Part shown: piece by piece, positions 1 through 10,547 of the stretch
Layout: every line of letters begins with the position of its first letter
Position numbering within the stretch: position 1 is the first letter of the stretch
NCBI GenBank assembly: GCA_013368375.1
Contig: JAACJP010000001.1
Location: forward strand, 1,488,001 to 1,552,000
DNA from: Tricholomella constricta
Lineage: Eukaryota > Basidiomycota > Agaricomycetes > Agaricales > Lyophyllaceae
DNA length: 64,000 bases
Reading direction: 5' to 3'
Made by a program: the position numbers and the translations under genes
The notes under the pieces: generated by a model
What the model was told of the DNA's origin: nothing
Seen by the model: the letters and a program-made list of their open reading frames with translations, nothing else
Databases searched by the model: none

Positions 1-554
1 AAGGAAAAACGCGTTCAAGAAACTGATATGAATTGCACCTTGATGAGACGATCCTCGTCCATAGACCGTCCAAAGAATACCTTGTATAATGTTAGTAACT
101 GGCGTCAAGGAAGCATTCAACAACACACAAGCTGCCTCAAAGTTAGGCGTTTAGCTTCCTTGGAGGCATAGAGTTCTAACTGTCTATTCTGGTAGAAGTG
201 AAGTGCAGTAGATTCACAACGAACACCTGGAAGGCGAATGACAACGGGGTTTAGGCTGAGACGTCTGGCTGCACGGCTGATATTGAACATCCTGGTAAGA
301 GATTGGGCGCATGAGTTCGTGTGTGGTTGGATATCCAATGGTTATAGGTGAGGCCAAGAGCGTCAGCACATCAGAGTGAGTTCCGCAACGAGGTGAGGGA
401 GTCAAATAGCGAACGCTCCTTCGGCGGGTCTCCGATAGTTGTTTTCGACCGAGTTAGACCGTCATCACGTGGAACAAGGTCCGGGCCGTAATCCGTACCA
501 GCTCAAAACCTCTCAAACCCCTCCTCATTTCAAGCGACCTGCAGTGTGCATCGT
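1..554. other. no supported gene; flank downstream of MED20
   Basis: This stretch lies downstream of the MED20 stop codon. Two short open frames on the minus strand (about 117-405) have no recognisable domain, no convincing splice partners and ordinary composition. A gene could extend in from the left edge, but nothing here identifies one. Confidence 0.5.
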
Positions 555-1602
555 TCAAAGTATTCCTTCAGATCTTAATGCACCCATGATCAGGTACGCC
601 GACCTACGATCTCTATCAACTCCAATCCAGTCCCCTCGCTTTTTCTCAGGGATGTCTTCATCTCCAAATGCATAGATAGTATCCTCGGCGCTTTTTGTTC
701 TCTCTTCTCTTACCTCTTTGGCGCCCTTCTCTTCTTCCTCACGATCCCACAATACATCCTCCCACTGTGTATCGTTAATTGTCACGGCCACCGTTTTTGC
801 GTCCCTGACGTTGGGCAATATCGATGTGAGGAGGTTCGAAAGGAGCTCAGACGTCCCATCAGCGATAGGTGAATGCAGCACCGGGAGTGGGAGGTACTCC
901 GCCTGGCATTCATTCCATTACTATCATCTACAATTGTATTTGGAAAATTCGCACCTCTAAGAGCATTCCTTTAATTGCACCGCCAGCGAGCATCACATTC
1001 CCTACCCGCACTAACCAATCATTGCCGATCGCGAATATGTGCCCTTCGATAGTTAACTGCTGTCCACTCGACTGGCCTCTTTGAGGCACACTTGAAGATG
1101 ACTGGCGCACAGAAACCCACCGTGCTTTCAACTGAGCGAGGAGCTGTTCAAGGGCACCCGGCGGCCGAAGGGTCAGAAAGGTGGTGCGATAGTGAGTTGG
1201 GCCTTGTAAATATGCAGCCTCTTGGCCTGGAGGTGCGGCTGCGAGAACATCTGCCCTAGTTGGTGCGAGAGGATCCTCGAGGAGGACAAATACATTTTCA
1301 TCCATAGTTAGAGCGCACATGGTCCGTTCTGAAGGTATGCGAGTGTTGGATGTCTGGCCGAGAGTCGACCTGTATGATTTGACTGAAAGTTTCCATGGTC
1401 CTCTGAACATACCCTAGATATCATTGAGTTCGTTGGGGGTGATAACGGGACAGAAACATTACATTATGGTTGAGTGCTATGTTATCACGAACGAGTTGAA
1501 GCCCAGAAGCAGGTGCATTCACCCAGCGCGCGAGCCTGAAAGCAATGTCCAATGACTGAGCAGAATAGAAGAAAGAAAATCTGCCTACCCTGTAAACCCC
1601 AT
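555..1602 (-). CDS. MED20: Mediator complex subunit 20
   Basis: Head-module subunit of Mediator, which links activators to RNA polymerase II. Four exons join in frame. The first coding exon is only 14 nt (1602-1589), followed by an exon that begins GLARWVNAP. A third exon runs from about 1412 to 955, and the last from 902 to 555. The start MGFTGLARW fits the family's usual MGVT-type beginning. The conserved core shows as IGNDWLVRVGNVMLAGG and, across the last intron, as GMLLEAEYLPLPVLHSP. The last part includes an acidic EEEEKGAKE segment and ends in a helix-like stretch, ALRSEGIL. The gene is divergent from ORC4. Family assignment rests on the conserved core and overall layout. The 14-nt exon is inferred from splice signals and frame. 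Confidence 0.9.
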
Positions 1603-1706
1603 GGTGGCTCTTCCCAAACGCGTGACGTCACGGTCACGCGATCGCATCAACTTTGGATTTCGGCATTTCAACGAGGCTTGTCCTCTGGCCATCTCCTCTC
1701 CACTCC
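1603..1706. promoter_or_regulatory. 104-bp divergent promoter, MED20/ORC4, with nested palindrome
   Basis: The two start codons are only 104 bp apart. At 1619-1640 lie three copies of the hexamer GTCACG or its complement: CGCGTGAC, GTCACG, GTCACGCG. Positions 1621-1632 form a perfect 12-bp palindrome that contains TGACGTCA, the classical CRE/ATF bZIP site. The outer 8-bp arms (1619-1626 and 1633-1640) form a second, nested inverted repeat. Its role as a shared operator is inferred. Confidence 0.6.
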
Positions 1707-4295
1707 ATGCCACCAAAGCGCAAGGCTTCAACTGCTCTTCTGAGAGAGTCTCCAACGAAGCGCTTGACGCGCTCAACGGCTTCTTCTCTAGAAACCCACA
1801 CAACCGAGAACACAGCCCTCCATCCGCCTAACAACTCTAGTAGTACGACCACCCCTGTGACAACCCCGCGCCGGAACCTCAAAACTTACGGAAGGCGCGC
1901 ATCTACACGCAGAGGAAACCATTCAGCTGACTCCTTGAAGGAAAATGAGAAGCAGGAGGAGGCAAGAGAGACGGGGGAGGACAGCAGTGAGGACGAGCTC
2001 GACATGTTGTCACCAGACAAACCAGCGGCAAGACTGACCTCCAGTCCAGCGTTAATGGATGGATCATCTCATTTGTCTTCTTCTCCACCTGCGACGCGTT
2101 TGAAGAGCGCAAGGCCGCCGCTTGACACGCCAACACGGTCGAAACGAGGGCAGGTCCAACTTTCACCAGCGAAGGCTAAGGCAAGAGCCGCATTGCCTAG
2201 GGAGATTAATGGCGATGAGGAGCCAACTCAAAACTGTTCGGCTCGGGTAATGCGCAGGTCTGTTGCGGCCGCGAATGACACACCGCAGACAACCAACTCG
2301 AAACCCACCCCGTCACCGAAGAATAAAAAACCCCTGACCGTGACAAAAGACAATAATATCGAGCAGCGAGCCAAACGAGGCAAAGATTCGACGGAAAGCG
2401 GTAAACTGGCATCTAATGCCCGAAAGTCCTCGTCCCCACGAAAACAGCCCAGACGAGCCCAAGGTGCCATTGCTGAGTCTTCCAAAAAAAAAAAAATCAC
2501 TGCTTCTCAGGATGCCATATCTACACCATCAAGAGTATCCATCGGGCGCCCCCCAAGTCCTGATTCTGGCCGAACATCTCCTTCTCCAGCTACCCTAGAG
2601 TTCGCTTCTGTGGTGATACCCACTCGTCTCCCCCGAGCACTCCCATGTCATCTCCACGCATGCTTCAATGCACAGAAAAGAGCCATCCTACGCGCCCTAC
2701 GGAATCCGCCAGGTATTGACGATGACGACGGAAATGATGACGATGTACCATCAACAAATTCTATTGCTGCTCAGCAGTTGACAAGTCTTCTCAACGGGAC
2801 AGTCTGCCGCGGCGAAGGGAACAGCTGCCTCGTTCTGGGCCCCAGAGGCAGCGGAAAGTCTCGAGTAAGAAACACTTCATCACCTCAAATTCATTCGTAC
2901 CGTCTGAACAGTAATCCCTTAAGCTTGTGGAGGAGTGTATCTCAAATGTATCTGGAGATAATCCCCTGGTACTCCGCCTTTCTGGATGGACTCAGCACTC
3001 TGACCGTCTAGCGATGCGCGAGATTGCATATCAACTTGGCCAGCAGACCGGAACGTCTTATCTAGCCGACGGCACATCTTTGGATGTTGCTGCAGCTGAA
3101 CACGACGTGGAAGAGGCCAATCCATTCCTTGATGTTCCTCCATCGACCACGATGTCTGTCCCTCCATCTTCACACCTTCCGGCCCTCATATCGGTCCTTC
3201 CAACTCTCGGCCGACCTTCTATCGTAGTACTTGATGGGTTTGACCTCTTCGCTCTCCACCCTCGCCAGTCTTTGTTATACTGTTTACTTGACACGGCGCA
3301 GAGCTGCCGTGCGGCAGCAGGTGCCAAAGGTCTTGCGATCATTGGGATTACGAGTCGCATTGACACGATAACTATGCTCGAGAAGCGAGTAAAGAGCCGA
3401 TTTTCAGGACGAATGCTGAGAACCGCACCTCCATGTACGGTACAGTCCTGGGAGAAGATCGCCACGGCGGTCCTTTCCTCAGATATCACTGAGGTTATGG
3501 AGGGTCATCCTGAGGAGGAAGACGTAATCGCGGAATGGAATGGGATATGGGATGCCCAAGTCGAGCAATTTTTGACGGACAAATCCGTGCAGACAGTCAT
3601 GAACGAGACGTTCAGCGTGACACGGGATGTCAGGATGCTGAGCAGGATACTGGTATGTTCTATGGCAAGTTTTCTGGGTGTTTCGAATGACTGTTTCTGT
3701 AATCCCAGCTCTCCGTCGTCCTTCGCATCTCGCCAGCCTCAGCGTCCCTCTCTCCGTCGCAATTCGTGTCTGCAGCCCTTGTGCAGCGCGCTCGGCCCCG
3801 CTTTTCTCTCTTACACAGTATGTCATGTGATATCTCGTTCATCAACTTATTAGTGCTCATTTCAACATCTAGCTCTGCCCTATCCTGGCATTTGCCTGCT
3901 TATAGCAAGCGTCCACGCTGACACGGCCGGGCATGCTAGATTCACTTTTGAAATGCTTCACGAGTATTTCCGTGATCAAGTACGTGCCTCGACCTCCGCC
4001 CCTGTGCAAGTCAATGGAGGGAGCATCGGGATGGTGCGATGTAGCCGTCAAGTCCTCATGACCGTAAGAAATATCAACCTTGTGTTCGTTGAAACATATT
4101 TGAACTTGATTCGATTACTAGGCGTTTGAGGACCTCATCGCAACGAAGGTTTTTGTCCCTGTTGCCGCATTTGCGCCAAGTGAGGCCAAGGAATTTGTCA
4201 AATATCGCTCTGTTGTTGACAGAGAGGATGTCAAAAAGGCGGTGGATAAAATGAGCCAAGTCAACCTAAAGAAATGGTTGACCAAGGCGCAATGA
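1707..4295 (+). CDS. ORC4: Origin recognition complex subunit 4
   Basis: AAA+ subunit of ORC, which marks replication origins and loads the MCM helicase. Five exons (1707-2864, 2924-3652, 3709-3817, 3873-4063, 4122-4295) join in frame to 786 residues. The first about 300 residues are a basic, Ser/Pro-rich disordered tail (start MPPKRKAST), longer than in animal Orc4. Walker A is LVLGPRGSGKS just before intron 1. Walker B is IVVLDGFDLFALHP, and a sensor region GITSRIDTITMLEKRVKSRF follows. The C-terminal part, with LPYPGICLLIASVHA and FEMLHEYFRDQ, matches the ORC4 winged-helix region. A run of 13 A at 2484-2496 encodes four lysines in the tail. The ATG at 1707 was chosen because the frame upstream has no better start and MED20 begins just beyond. 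Confidence 0.93.
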
Positions 4296-4600
4296 TTGAC
4301 ATTCCTGGCACCGGCTTGTCTTTGTCGCTTTGCAACATGCTTTGCTGCTGATCAACTAGAAGCTCTGTCAATGGTAGACACGATGCATATGTATTGTATG
4401 TTATGTTGTATGTAGGTATATGTGTACTTCTCGAATGGATACTGGAATCATGGTATGCCCTACAGTGATTTCAGAAATCTGTTCTTCGTGTAGAATACCA
4501 TTCTACACGAATATCTAGGCTAGTAACATGAAACTTGTTAACAGGCAACCCCAACCTCCCTGTAAGAAAGAAATTGGATGAGTTATACGTAGCACTGCAT
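4296..4600. other. convergent intergenic region, no gene seen
   Basis: This is the 3' flank shared by ORC4 and the minus-strand membrane protein gene. It holds AT-rich sequence with TATG-type repeats around 4385-4425, as expected for polyadenylation regions. No open frame of note. Confidence 0.5.
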
Positions 4601-6496
4601 TCAATCCGACACGAACCTCTTCGCATCTTGATCAGAATGGCCACCACCGTCTCTCCAGAATGACACCAGATCAGCTCCTTCGCCCTCATTCAGGTGCGTC
4701 TTGTCCTCAGTGCCAGGTATGAAGGTTTCACCGCCGCTTCGGAAGATGTCAAGACCCAGAAGACTGAGATCGAACTCTGCCGACTTGTCTTCAGAGACTC
4801 GAGAGAATTGTTCCTTCACAATTGTCCCCCGAGTCTGACTGCCTTTGAATGAGGGGTACTTCGAGTTCTCGATCATGGTCTTAAAATTCTTGTCCTTGAA
4901 GAGGCTCCCGTCCCATTGGTTCGTTTCCTCGACGAGCTCGCGGATAATTCCCATCAGCACATTGGGGTCATCGCCTGCCGTAGTCCCACTCGCTCTTCCA
5001 TTTCGATTCTGCTCTTGCTCCTGTGCCTCGGAGGACTCGATCGGCTTAAGCTCCTGTGCATCCGTGTAGGGTGTTTTGGGAAAGCCGAGTCCAATACGAG
5101 AGTGATCTAAACTGGTATTGGAATTCCGCGATCTTAGCTCCGAGACGTTCGTCCGAGCAGTCATATTTGAATCAGAGGGATCGGGGAGAATCATTGTCCG
5201 GAGTGGCGAAGGGCCGATAGCAGGGCTACGTCGTACACGGATCGATGGTCTGCGTGCCTTCTGTTTGAGCTTGGGCGAGATGACTGCTTTTTCTAGGGGA
5301 GGGTAGGGAACTGAAGCTGGATCGAAAGGGTAGATTGCAGCTGGACACGGGACTGACAATGGGCTGAGGTTGAATGAATTCGGGAGTGGAGACAGCGGTT
5401 TCCGGTTGACGGGAACTTGTTGATTCGCTTTCGAGATAGGGTACGGGGGAGATCGGTCTGGATCAGAAGCGGCTTTGGAGGACTCAGAGGAGGGAGCTGA
5501 AACTTTTGTAAGAGAGTATGGGTGAGAGATTCGAAGAGCATTCTTTGACTGCAAGGCCGAGTCAGGTTGGGTGGATGTGCGTCGCAAAACTGGTAGAGGA
5601 GGAACAAACGCGTAGTCGTAATTAGAGACTGAGACTGGAGCAGCAAATGAATCTTGGTTCGTCGATAGATGGTGTTCTTGTTGCTCCGAGGATAACGGTA
5701 AAGGATAATCTGGGCCGTCGATCGATTTGACCAGCCTGAGAGAAGAATTGCCAGGAAAGGACGAAGACGAGACATCAGAGCGCTTTGTCATTGTGGTCTT
5801 TAGCGAAGACGCCCTCTTTCGGTGACCGACGTTGTTGACATCCCTGGGCCTTTGGCACACGGCGGACGGCATGGAGAAACGCCTTTGCACCGCAACAGCT
5901 GGTAATCCAGTATACGCTTTGGAAGGACGAGCTGGGAGCCTAAGAGAGCGCGACTTCCGCTGTCTTTCCAGGCCTGTTGCATCACGTTTTTCGAAGAAGA
6001 CGCGAATGTCGCCGACGGCAGATACAGAGAGTGAACGGAATTTTGCGTGATTTGGCAACGATTCTTCGTCAGTCACACTCGAGTGCGGGGTTCTGGAGGA
6101 CTTGGAACGACGAGAGCCAGTATAGACTTGATAGCTGTAGCTTAACGAAGACTGCTTATCTTCTATGCATCTTGAAGTATCGATGATATTGGTGAGACTT
6201 GTTTCCCAGGCCGGGGAGCCGAAAAAGCCAACAAAAAAGGCCGCCTTTGTAGTACTGCTGTAGGCGATCGGTGTAGAGGAGCGCGCAGAGGAGTTTGCAG
6301 CGAGAGGCTCTGTCAGCGACTTGGAGTTTCGGGTCTTGAGGAATATTCGCTTGCAGATTAGAAGAAAGGACAGAAGAGAAAAGAGGGTAAGAAGAACGGC
6401 GAGACACGCAGATCCACCTGGGGTGTCCAACAGATGGGCTGGTGATGCAGACGCAGGCGAGGAAAGAAGCAAAGTGTAGAACAGCGGCACCAACAT
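4601..6496 (-). CDS. unknown single-pass membrane protein with long Ser-rich tail
   Basis: One uninterrupted frame of 631 residues, unusual in this intron-rich window. The ATG at 6496 gives a classic signal peptide (MLVPLFYTLLLSSPASASP) with likely cleavage after ASA. A short lumenal stretch follows, then a membrane segment (about residues 30-52, LAVLLTLFSLLSFLLICK) ending in basic residues. The remaining about 580 residues should be cytosolic. They are rich in Ser, Pro and Arg with many possible phosphorylation sites such as RRFSMP and RKRASS, and end in an acidic region, EGEGADLVSFW. The open frame continues upstream of 6496 but without an ATG. I do not recognise the family. A signal-anchored scaffold or receptor-like protein is possible, but no catalytic motif is visible. 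Confidence 0.75.
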   Translation of the reverse strand: MLVPLFYTLLLSSPASASPAHLLDTPGGSACLAVLLTLFSLLSFLLICKRIFLKTRNSKSLTEPLAANSSARSSTPIAYSSTTKAAFFVGFFGSPAWETSLTNIIDTSRCIEDKQSSLSYSYQVYTGSRRSKSSRTPHSSVTDEESLPNHAKFRSLSVSAVGDIRVFFEKRDATGLERQRKSRSLRLPARPSKAYTGLPAVAVQRRFSMPSAVCQRPRDVNNVGHRKRASSLKTTMTKRSDVSSSSFPGNSSLRLVKSIDGPDYPLPLSSEQQEHHLSTNQDSFAAPVSVSNYDYAFVPPLPVLRRTSTQPDSALQSKNALRISHPYSLTKVSAPSSESSKAASDPDRSPPYPISKANQQVPVNRKPLSPLPNSFNLSPLSVPCPAAIYPFDPASVPYPPLEKAVISPKLKQKARRPSIRVRRSPAIGPSPLRTMILPDPSDSNMTARTNVSELRSRNSNTSLDHSRIGLGFPKTPYTDAQELKPIESSEAQEQEQNRNGRASGTTAGDDPNVLMGIIRELVEETNQWDGSLFKDKNFKTMIENSKYPSFKGSQTRGTIVKEQFSRVSEDKSAEFDLSLLGLDIFRSGGETFIPGTEDKTHLNEGEGADLVSFWRDGGGHSDQDAKRFVSD

Positions 6497-6741
6497 GACG
6501 GTGACAGAAAGAGTTGAGCACGGTTTATACTGCAATTAATTCCGCGCTCTCGCCTAGTAGTTGTGACTGCCAGACGAGTGCGGCGCAATGTGACTGCGCC
6601 GCTATAGATGTCACGCGCCGGGACGTCTCGCCTACGTAATCAGTGGGTCCGGCACACGTGGATTTCGAGCCGACGCGTGCTCTGACCTCCGCTGCCGCCA
6701 CGTTCCTCGGACTTTGCACCTGGGCTCAACTAATCACCATC
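6497..6741. promoter_or_regulatory. divergent promoter with GC-rich inverted repeat
   Basis: 245 bp separate the start codons of the membrane protein gene and the lipase gene. At 6580-6602 there is a perfect 8-bp inverted repeat, GCGGCGCA and TGCGCCGC, around the 7-nt spacer ATGTGAC. This could be a zinc-cluster (CGG-type) site or a hairpin; the function is inferred only. Confidence 0.45.
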
Positions 6742-9700
6742 ATGTCAACCTCAGAACTCATAAATGGTTCGCGACGGCTCAAGCTAACCACGGAAGCATT
6801 GCTTGCCGCAGAATACATCGAGGAATCGTGAGTGTGCATGGAGTTGATGATATTTGTCGTTGCTGAGCTCGGAGTTCGGTCAGTCACATCCAGGCGTTCG
6901 CAGACGCCCTCGGGGCAGATGAGCTATTCTTCGACAACCAAGATGCTTCTTCACCGAACATCCCCGGAACACCGGTATCTCCAGTCCCGCCACCACAGAC
7001 CCGCGTGCGAAAAGTGTCGGCCTTGTCAGATTTCGCGCCAGTCAACCTGAAAGTCAAGAGGTGCGTGATAATTCGCGCTATTTTCTACGGATATAGACCC
7101 AAAATACAGGCGCAGGAGGAAGGACAGGCCCCACGACAAACGGAGTGATTGGTTATTCCTCCTGCTGCGTTGGCCACTCTTGGTGGGTGCACACTGTTCA
7201 TATTGTCAGAATGTGACGATTGACTCTCCGGAAGTTCTTTATTTTTCTATTCATAGCCGCAGAATTTGGATTTTACATCGTGATCAGGCAGCTGGTCAAC
7301 ACGAAAGAGTGGATCACGGCATGTAAGTGGGCCAATGACGTCGAGTGCGCTCGATTAACCTTGACATTCAGGGAGGGGAAAGAAAGGGGTTCTGAGGAAG
7401 AAGTTGCGAGCTGCGCGGACCTACGAAGTGAGTGTCAGGGTCATGTATTGCATGTTCTTACTCCACAGCTACATCAGAAATGGAAAGAGGCAGCCTTAAC
7501 TCTCGACGAGTTTCTCCAGTTTCACGAATGGAAACAAGTTGACGAGGATCCGTTCTACGACTGGAAGCTGGTGAAGAAGGTATTGCCGTATCGACTTCGT
7601 TTGCTCGTTTAAGACAGTATTCTAAAATGGCTCGTTTTATTAGGTGCGGAGATCGCTAAGGACACTGCGCGAGAAAAAAGATGCTCGGGGATGTCTTGGG
7701 GTGTTGGAAACCTGCATCCGTTCCAATTTTGCTGGGGTGGAATCATCAAGGTGATCATAGCAGTTTCAATACTTCAAACGAGTCTTTCTAACATGTTTTC
7801 GAAGATTATACAGTGAAGTGAGTCGACAGCTTTGGATGCAAGAGCCTTTACCTATCCACAACAGACGTTCCTAGGGACGAAGGATCTAATCGAATGTAAA
7901 TATCTTGTTTCGCGGATGTCAGGGAAAAAGACTAATGACACCTGCAGCTTATTTCAACGAGTTGGAGAAAGCCTTAGAATTTATCCGCGAGACCCCTGAA
8001 CTGTCCATCGACGAGAAGAAAAGGTTTTTCAAAAGCGCCAACACGAATCTTGGTGAGATGATTGGAATGCTACCCATGCCCTGATCCTCATCGATTGTCT
8101 TGCTATCCTAAGGTATTTCTGCGCTATGTCTCTCAGGAGGGGCATCTTTCGGCTATTGTAAACATTTTTTCAATGACTTGAATGATATCCTGATCTCGTT
8201 GTACCTTTCAGATCATGTTGGTGTTGTCAAAGCCTTCCTTGACGCGAAACTACTACCCAGAGTTGTCACGGGCACCAGTGCGGGGGGGCTTATTGCAGCA
8301 CTGGTATGCACAAGGACTGATGAAGAGCTCAAGCTTCTATTGGTCCCCGAGCTGGCCAATCGAATCACAGCTTGTGAGGAGCCGAACAGGGTCTGGATAG
8401 AAAGATTCTGGAGAACAGGAGCACGCTTTGATAGTGTTCTGTAAGTGCGATCTCTTATTACAGAGCAGTACATCCCTCGTTTAACAACTTATCTCACAGT
8501 TGGGCAAGAAAGGTATGTTTTCGGCCTTAACGGCCTTCAACAACAGGCTGAATTTTTCTGGAGTGCACGTTTTTCACTCGCGGGTCGATGACCTTCAAAG
8601 AAGCATATATGAGGACGGGCCGCATCTTGAATATTTCTGTCATTCCCGCTGATCGACATTCGTACGTGCAATTTGAAATGAAGCCATGGAATAAACCGTT
8701 GAGTCTTCTGTCTGTAGGCCAACGAAGCTGCTTAATTACATGACTGCTCCTGACACTTTGATCTGGACAGCGTTGCTCGCCTCAGCTGCTGTACCTGGTA
8801 TACTAAACCCCGTGGTGCTACTGCAAAAACTGAGAGACGGCACCGTCGTACCATGGAACTGGGGAAGTAGATTTAAAGATGGTTCTTTGAGGTACGTCCT
8901 TACAAAACTTATCGATGTTGTCGTCCTCACTATATTGGTCATAGGGTGGATATACCCCTCCAGGCTCTGAACCTCTACTTTAATGGTATTGACAATGTTC
9001 AAGTTGGTGTTTGGTTGAAGTTCTGACCGCTCATTTAGTGACGCATCCCGTTGTCTCTCAAGTTAATCCGCATGTCCATCTATTCTTTTTTGCGCCCCGA
9101 GGTTCAGCGGGAAAGCCTGTCGCTCATCGAAAGGGAAAAGGTATGTAGTCGCTGGTCATTCGCAGGCGATCCAGCCATTTATCATATCCAGGCTGGAGAG
9201 GGAATTTCTTGCTTTCGGCAGCTGAGCAATGGTTGAAGCATGAACTCTCAAAGAACTTCAAGGTTATTCGTGATCTTGAACTCCTTCCTCAACTGCTTGG
9301 ACAGGACTGGTCAAGCGTCTTTTTGCAGAGATTCGACGGCGCTGTTACGTGAGTGCAGTGACATCAGGGTACTGAGGATTTACCAAACGTTTTAATTCCA
9401 TTCAGGATCTGGCCGAAGACTCGCCTTTGGGTAAGGATTTTTAGCAACCATCACATCGTACATCACTTACAATGCAAATTTGTTATCATAGGACTGGTTC
9501 CGTCTGCTGTGCGACCCAGATCCGCCGGAGCTCGCGAGAATGATACATGTGGGTGAGATCGTTACATGGCCCAAGGTATGACACGTTAAATTGGATAACG
9601 CCTGACGTCAGACTGATGTGTACAACCTAGCTTCACATGATCGAGAACCGAGCGAAGATCGAGAAACAAATATTCTTGGGTCGCCAGTACATCCGAAAAA

Positions 9701-10326
9701 CCCTTCGTCGACAAATGGCCCTTCCTGAGCCGCAATCCATGCATCTACAAACAGCTAATGCGACCCCGACATCGAGCTTTGATCTTCGAATACCTTCACT
9801 CGCTCACTCTCCTCCACAGACCAGCTCAGATCGCCCATTGTCAGTCGACACAGATGCCGAAGTAGCTTTTAGTCGTGGTTCTCGCTGGTTTTTCAAGCGG
9901 GGGCACGCCAGTCCATCGCCATCTACGGCATCTGGAGCTGTTACCCCAAACGACGGGCCCGCGCTTGATCCTCTTCGTTCGTCCACGATTCGCCGAAAGT
10001 GGACAAACGAGCTTCTCAGCCAAAATTCCAACAGGCCAGAATCAGGCTCAAATCGTCCATCACTACCATCTCATTCACAACATAACCCCAGACCCTCACC
10101 AGGAAGCTTTCTATCAAGGCTTCGAACACAATCTTTTCCGAATCTCACATCGCCTTTCTCCGTCGATCTAAAACGGTTGAGCAGGGAGTCAACTGACGTC
10201 GCTGAACATAATTGGAGCAGTGACAGCTCGTCTGAGGATGATGTGAACACTGAGGATCGGAGACAAATGCGATACTCGTATTTCGATCCGGTGGACGACA
10301 ACGAGCCTCCCTCTGGAGAGTATTGA
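6742..10326 (+). CDS. patatin-type triacylglycerol lipase (Tgl3/4/5, SDP1 group)
   Basis: Lipid-droplet lipase that releases fatty acids from stored triacylglycerol. About 20 short exons splice in frame. The N-terminal part contains the membrane-associated segment DWLFLLLRWPLLVAAEFGFY, then the family's VRQL-like stretch read here as VIRQLVNTKEWITAW. The patatin core starts with the Gly-rich oxyanion loop LSGGASFGYYHVGVV at about 8113-8228. The nucleophile elbow GTSAGG (serine at about 8277) follows. Downstream, the conserved MTFKEAYMRTGRILNISV and MTAPDTLIWTALLASAAVPG lead to DGSL, probably the Asp of the Ser-Asp dyad. The last exon (9637-10326) is a Ser-rich acidic tail that ends SGEY. Yeast relatives also have acyltransferase or phospholipase activity. 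Which Tgl paralogue this matches cannot be decided by eye. Confidence 0.9.
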
Positions 10327-10547
10327 TGTGTACCTGTATAATTCTCTAAATACGATGTAATAACTTGGATGACTTGTATGTACATAATCCACAGGTGGGA
10401 TTACCAGACTTCGCGCGACGCGTCGCGTACCGGGTAATCATATGACTCGAGTCCCTCGATCACCCTTGGGGCGCGAGGCCAGACTTGCCTCCTCACGTTC
10501 ACTCGTACAGCGTTGTTTCTTGACCTTGCCTGAACTCGCTTATAATC

